Assembly (NCBI GenBank): GCA_905250125.1
Contig: CAJNOL010000969.1
Span: 22,285-86,284, forward strand
DNA: 64,000 nucleotides
Source: Rotaria sordida
Lineage: Eukaryota > Rotifera > Eurotatoria > Philodinida > Philodinidae
Direction of reading: 5' to 3'
This document shows, piece by piece, positions 59,309-64,000 of the stretch (position 1 is its first letter; every line of letters begins with the position of its first letter). A model generated the notes under the pieces. The model was not told the DNA's origin. It did no database searches and saw nothing but the letters and a program-made list of their open reading frames with translations. The translations under genes and the position numbers were made by a program.

Positions 59309-62300
59309 ACAAACAACGAAATAGACATGATGGATGTAGATACGTTTTCGACTAGTCCAAACGAGGTTAAATAATATTTCTTCGAAAAGCAATCGATCCT
59401 GACGAATAGTCTGAGCGCTTTAAGCTAATCGTGTTGAGCATCTTCATTTTGTTTTGTATACGTACTTGGGCTATTGAAAATGAATTCTAATTACAAATGA
59501 GATTATTGTTAATAATATACATAATCAAAATGAATATTATTGCTTTTGAAAATAACCATTTCTCTGTGAAAAACAGAAGCAGCAAAAATTTCCTAAGTCT
59601 TGTGTTTCAATGAGTATTAGTCATAATTTTATAGCTACTAGTGTTTTGCAAAAAAACCTACCTACAACAATCGTTCATATACTTACAGTGTGGGTCAAAG
59701 AAATTTCTCCTTTCATTTTTTTTCGCTTTTATTAGTATAGTTAATTCCTTTATTTATTGATAGATTATCGATAATATATATTTGGTTCCAAAAATGAACA
59801 AGACACAGGAAAATATGAACGATGAAAAATGAGAACATTTTCAATTTCAAGTTTTTTATTTAAAATACTGAAACTTCAAGCAAAAAACTTCTAAAATTGA
59901 TACAATATAGTTTATGATCACATATTATTCATAAAAATATATTAATTCAATATATCTCAGTATACGATAAATGGAATTTCAATTCATTATACTGAAGGAA
60001 ATTTTAAAATTGAAATAAAATTTAAAAACCAATATTAAAGAACAAGAGCTAATAGAATTATAACAGTGCAATGATCAAAATATTTGCCAAATTTCTTTTA
60101 GAAAAAAGATCAGTAACATTGCAAATATCAACTGAACTCTATTAGACAGATGTAACGAATTCAAAATCAGTTTTGATAAATATCAAAAATTTAATTTTCT
60201 ACTACGAAAAAATTATATTCATGAAATAAACTTCTTTTTATATGTCAAATCATTTCTTTTAATTATCTAATAGTTTACTTAACACATGTTTATATCGAAT
60301 TACGTCTATAAATGTATCAATCGAAAACACAGATCGACCTATATGTTTACTATACAAATCAATGTGCTATTCTCAACTCAGAAATTAGTTCATAAATGAA
60401 ATCATTGATAGACACTTTATAACAATAGTTTGTATCACATTATGTTAATTGTTGAGTAGAATTTTTAATATTAGTTAAATACTCATATATATTGATTCAT
60501 AATAATTTGTTATGGAAGTTCAAGTTAGACAGAATAAAGTTCAGTTATTGAGGCTTTTATTAAATAACCGATAAATTGCGGATAATCTATAGGCTTAAAA
60601 TATTGAACATTAATTTTAAGATTTTAATTACGAATTTAAAATATTCACATTAAATTATAATTCTTGGTAGCCGAATAGAATCATGCAGCCAACGAGAAAA
60701 ATAAAGTTTAATAGAAATTGTTCAACTAATATAGAAAATGATTATCTTGAATTCGAAGATTTAAATCAAACATCTAATGATAAATTAATCATAAATCACA
60801 TTCGAGTTAAACTATGCAAGATCAACTCAGTGTACATAATTATAATTTTAATGCTTTAGATTAAGAACATTCAAGCATATAAACAATTATAAAGTTAATT
60901 CATTTGTAATATTGATTAACAATTTCTCAAACACACGGATAATACAAAATAAATTAATATTCTATAGTTCAAAATATTTCAACTTGTGAATTTAACAACA
61001 TAAAATTATTAAATATTCAATGATAAATAGTCACAGTTAAACATATGATCAATCATCTTATAGGATAGCTGGGGGTAGGTCTGGATGTAGACATAGGCGG
61101 CGGAGCGGATCCAGTCTAGGGTAGGCTCAACTTTTCAATCGAACCAAGTCTGCTCATATAAAAGACGGATTGAAATCAGATTAAATCGATTATAATCATT
61201 AGATTTCTAGTAATTTTTCTTTGTGATAAATGAAAAATTTCTTCATCCAATTTTTATCAGTTTGCATCAAATAGAGTCGGTTTTTTGAATAAGTTCTAAT
61301 CGATTATGATCAGAGTCAATCGTATTATAAATGAACTTTGGGTTTTTTCGATCACAGTCGTCTAAATAATGATTAAAAATAGGCAAAAATTGCAATATAA
61401 TAATAAATTTTTCAATCCATTTCAATATAATTTCAGCCCTAATTGTTTTCTAGACCAATGCGAACGGATTATTAAGTATTTTTGTTTATTTTTTCTATAA
61501 TGGCGAGCCTTATAGCTTTTCTTCCTAGACTTTAATTCTTTATAAGCACGATAACTAGATATGTAATGTGACACCGTTTCCTAGCACAACAAGAAATACG
61601 GAAGTAATTGAAAAAGGCTATTTAAGGATCCCTCAAGAAAAGTCACTTTTCCTCAGAATGATCAAAATTCAGATAAATGCAGAGGAAGATAGCTCGTGAT
61701 TTGATCTCTCATACACGGCAAAAATTTTTATTCGGCACTTCACTTTTTCTAGAAATTTTTGAAGATTTCTTTCATCTTCTATTCGAAACATAGGCTATTT
61801 TTGAAAAAACCAAACGATCCTTTTCGTTTTATAGTTTTTGATCGTATCTCCAAGAATTCTGGAAGGAGCTTCACTGCAGCCAATACCTTTTTTTGTTTGA
61901 AGGCTCGTGTTTAGGGCTAGCCCTCTCATCGCCTTTTTTTTCAAATAAGCTTTTTTATTATCATATAAGAAAACACCTCTATAAAAATAGTCCATTATTT
62001 ACGGTTTTTTGAATCATTGAACTTCTCATCTCTTTTCTTCGCTTAAAAAGTAAAAGTTAAAAAAAAATGGATCACAATAGGAGCTAACCTTAGACACGAG
62101 CTTGAAACAAAAAAAAATTAAATGTATAGAATAAAGACCTACACACAATTCTTAGAGATACGATTGAGCTATTTTTTACCCTTGTTTAGTGAATATTTCT
62201 GTCAAACGTCATGATATAGGGTCGAAAATTTTACCATACCTTCCTACACCAGCCCCAACACATCCTGAAAGTGTCATGTGATTTGGATGTTCCTAGTCTG

Positions 62301-62910
62301 AGATCGATTTTTGAGGGACGGGGCCTTGAAAAAGCAATAGAAGGATCGTCGAAGGAGGAATAAAACTATTCAAGAGCAGAAGATATTTTCTTATCTTGAT
62401 TCTTTGAAAAAAAATCAGAATAGATATCTGATGAAGTTGATGGCGAGGTTTCGGCTGGTTCTAATTCTGACATTTCTGTATATAATCTTGGTGCATCTTT
62501 AGTATCATTTAGACTCTTAGATAAAAATTTCAACAGAAAATGGGCTTTCATTAAAACTATTCTTGGACTGTTTTCAATTTCGAAAAAAAAGTATTCTGGT
62601 TTTGTTTAGCTTGTATCATTATACGAAAGAAGTAACGTTATTCAAGTATTTAAAATTCAAAAATTATTTTCAATAGGTATCCACAAAAATAACAATTCAA
62701 CTGTCTTATCTTGAGAACCAAAAATTCGATGACAGTATAGATACTAACGAAATCCAATAAATATTTCATGGAGTACGAAGTTAGCAGTAGCGAAAAGATG
62801 CACTGAACCTCTAGAAATACGTTTCATGTTAGAAGAATATGAAAAGTAAACAATAATGGAAAACTTATATTTTATTGAGCCTGCCAAAGCCTTGATTTGT
62901 TCTATTATTA
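59309..62910. other. Intergenic; very AT-rich, no gene recognised
   Basis: The stretch from about 59700 to 61050 is visibly the most AT-rich in the window. No splice-compatible coding exons, RNA genes or long inverted repeats were seen. A 61-codon minus-strand frame at 62366-62551 has ordinary amino-acid composition and could be an exon, but nothing supports it. A GGCGGCGGAGCGG patch and a TAGGCTCAA motif near 61095-61130 recall the minisatellite at 62911. Confidence 0.5.
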
Positions 62911-63000
62911 GCCTATCCAAGCCTACGCTCTTTTCTCGCTCGAGCCTACCTAAGCCTACGCTCTTTCCTCGTTTGAGCCTACCCAAGCCTAATGGCTCCA
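62911..63000. repeat. 33-bp minisatellite, ~2.7 units
   Basis: Units start at 62911, 62944 and 62977, each beginning GCCTA(T/C)C(C/T)AAGCCTA, and the first two continuing CGCTCTTT(T/C)CTCG. The third unit is truncated. All frames are open on the minus strand, but I see no gene context. Confidence 0.85.
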
Positions 63001-63601
63001 CCGCCTATGCAAGATGTGTGTGATTTTTTCTAATTCTATGTGAGTCAACTTTTACATAACATTAGAATGAGTACAAATCGAATATATCTAATATTCATAA
63101 GAAATATTCGAGAAACTTATTGTATGAAAAAAAAGTAAATTGTAAGAAAAAGATAGATATCAATATTTTTTATAATGATCTATTTTTATACGTAAATTTC
63201 ACGTACTTTGAAATTTAGGTAGCTTGCTCTAGATACGCTATGGAGACATAATATTTTAAAGTTGTTAGTTTGGCAGTGAAAGCTTTCATTTGACCTGAAT
63301 ATGGTCAATCTTCTTAATTACCAGTATGCGACCTTCCGTTGTTAGAGCATCTCGAAAAATGAAGCAAGAGTTTGACAAACAATATTTTAAATTTGTACGT
63401 ATTTAGGTGGTTCGTCTCGTGCACATTCGTTGAAAATCGTTATTTACTTCCAGATTATTAGTAGTGCTTTATGAGTTTAAATTCATGTACAGTGATCATT
63501 TTGAAATTTTCACTGACAATTATAATGTAAGGTTAGAGTTGAGAACAAAAAAATATATAGTTTTATTATAGTACATCTGATATCGATGTTAACGTCAGTG
63601 A

Positions 63602-64000
63602 TTAAGGTGGAGGATAATTTGAAAAAGGAGCAGGTCCACTCCCAATTCGTCCGTCACCATTAAGGTCGATATTTGTTGCTTTTTCAAGTTCATTGATCAA
63701 ACCCGAATTACCAGATTGATGGAAGTTTGGAGGATGAGGAGGACCAGAATATGGATTATAAGGTGGAGGATAATTTGGAAAAGAAGCAGGCCCACCTCCA
63801 ATCAGTCCATCACGATTAAGATCGATATTTGTTGCTTTTTCAAGTTCATTGATTAAACTTGGGTTACCAGATTGGTGGAAATTTGGAGGATGAGGAGGAC
63901 CGCCATAGGGATTATAAGTCGGAGGGTAATTTGGAAAAGGAGCAGATCCACCTCCAATTATTCCGTCACGGTTAAGATCGATATTTGTTGCTTTTTCAAG
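63602..64000 (-). CDS. Protein with 52-residue EF-hand-loop/Pro-rich tandem repeats (3' end, cut by window)
   Basis: On the minus strand the frame is open from 64000 to a TAA at 63604-63602, about 132 residues. It consists of tandem 52-residue units encoded by a 156-bp repeat (units offset at 63605, 63761 and 63917). Each unit has a helix-like LINELEKATN, a calcium-loop-like DLNRDGxIGGG (Asp, Asn and Asp at positions 1, 3 and 5, then Gly and Ile), and a Pro/Tyr/Phe-rich linker (PFPNYPPPYNPY, GPPHPPNFHQSGN). The loop fits EF-hand or dockerin-like calcium binding, with Asn at position 3; the second helix expected of a full EF-hand is replaced by the proline linker. The units are very similar in DNA, so the array expanded recently or is homogenised. 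The 5' end lies outside the window. Confidence 0.75.
   Translation of the reverse strand, partial: LEKATNIDLNRDGIIGGGSAPFPNYPPTYNPYGGPPHPPNFHQSGNPSLINELEKATNIDLNRDGLIGGGPASFPNYPPPYNPYSGPPHPPNFHQSGNSGLINELEKATNIDLNGDGRIGSGPAPFSNYPPP

Noticed and set aside
63602..64000. CRISPR array or satellite DNA at the right edge
   Set aside because: Repeats of 156 bp without spacers, kept in one open frame ending in a stop codon, indicate a repeat-containing protein gene in a eukaryote.

Overview
Organism: eukaryotic nuclear DNA, AT-rich, with GT-AG introns (51 to about 1,050 nt), AATAAA signals, one tRNA-Val gene and many small inverted-repeat elements. Scattered TGTGGG-like motifs, TIR/Death and LRR relics, short introns and splice acceptors placed just upstream of start codons together suggest a bdelloid rotifer. 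This is an inference from features; no taxon marker was searched. Layout: 0-1.8 kb holds repeat sequence and a broken LRR gene; 2.4 kb a tRNA-Val(CAC); 2.8-4.0 kb a frameshifted Death-TIR-TIR pseudogene; 5.6-7.7 kb an intact five-exon aquaglyceroporin gene; 8.2-9.7 kb a broken cytochrome P450; 12.0-13.0 kb a single-exon gene for a secreted protein; 13.3-16.7 kb a nest of foldback elements. From 16.9 to 44.9 kb one enormous plus-strand gene runs in five exons, the third about 23.4 kb long. Converging on it from the right are three closely spaced minus-strand genes (53.2 to 46.2 kb): a long coiled-coil protein, a small unrecognised protein, and a classical AAA+ ATPase with a coiled coil and a C-terminal CHORD-like zinc motif. 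From 53.3 to 63.6 kb there are two large palindromic elements, very AT-rich DNA and no gene I can support. At the right edge a minus-strand gene with 52-residue EF-hand-loop repeats is cut by the window. Main result: the giant gene encodes about 8,677 residues, provided a single extra A in an A7 run is allowed for. Order: a helical N-terminal part, six AAA_5/midasin-type AAA+ modules, a roughly 2,700-residue linker with two coiled coils, about five ASH/MSP (HYDIN-like) Ig-type modules, a second helical region, a charged linker and four tandem von Willebrand A domains with MIDAS motifs. Odd AAA modules (1, 3, 5) have canonical Walker motifs; even ones (2, 4, 6) are degenerate and share a different signature, as if a two-module unit had been triplicated. 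It resembles midasin (six AAA plus terminal MIDAS) but the ASH block, the four VWA domains and the alternating active/inactive ring do not match any protein I know. The adjacent AAA+/coiled-coil cluster may or may not be functionally linked.
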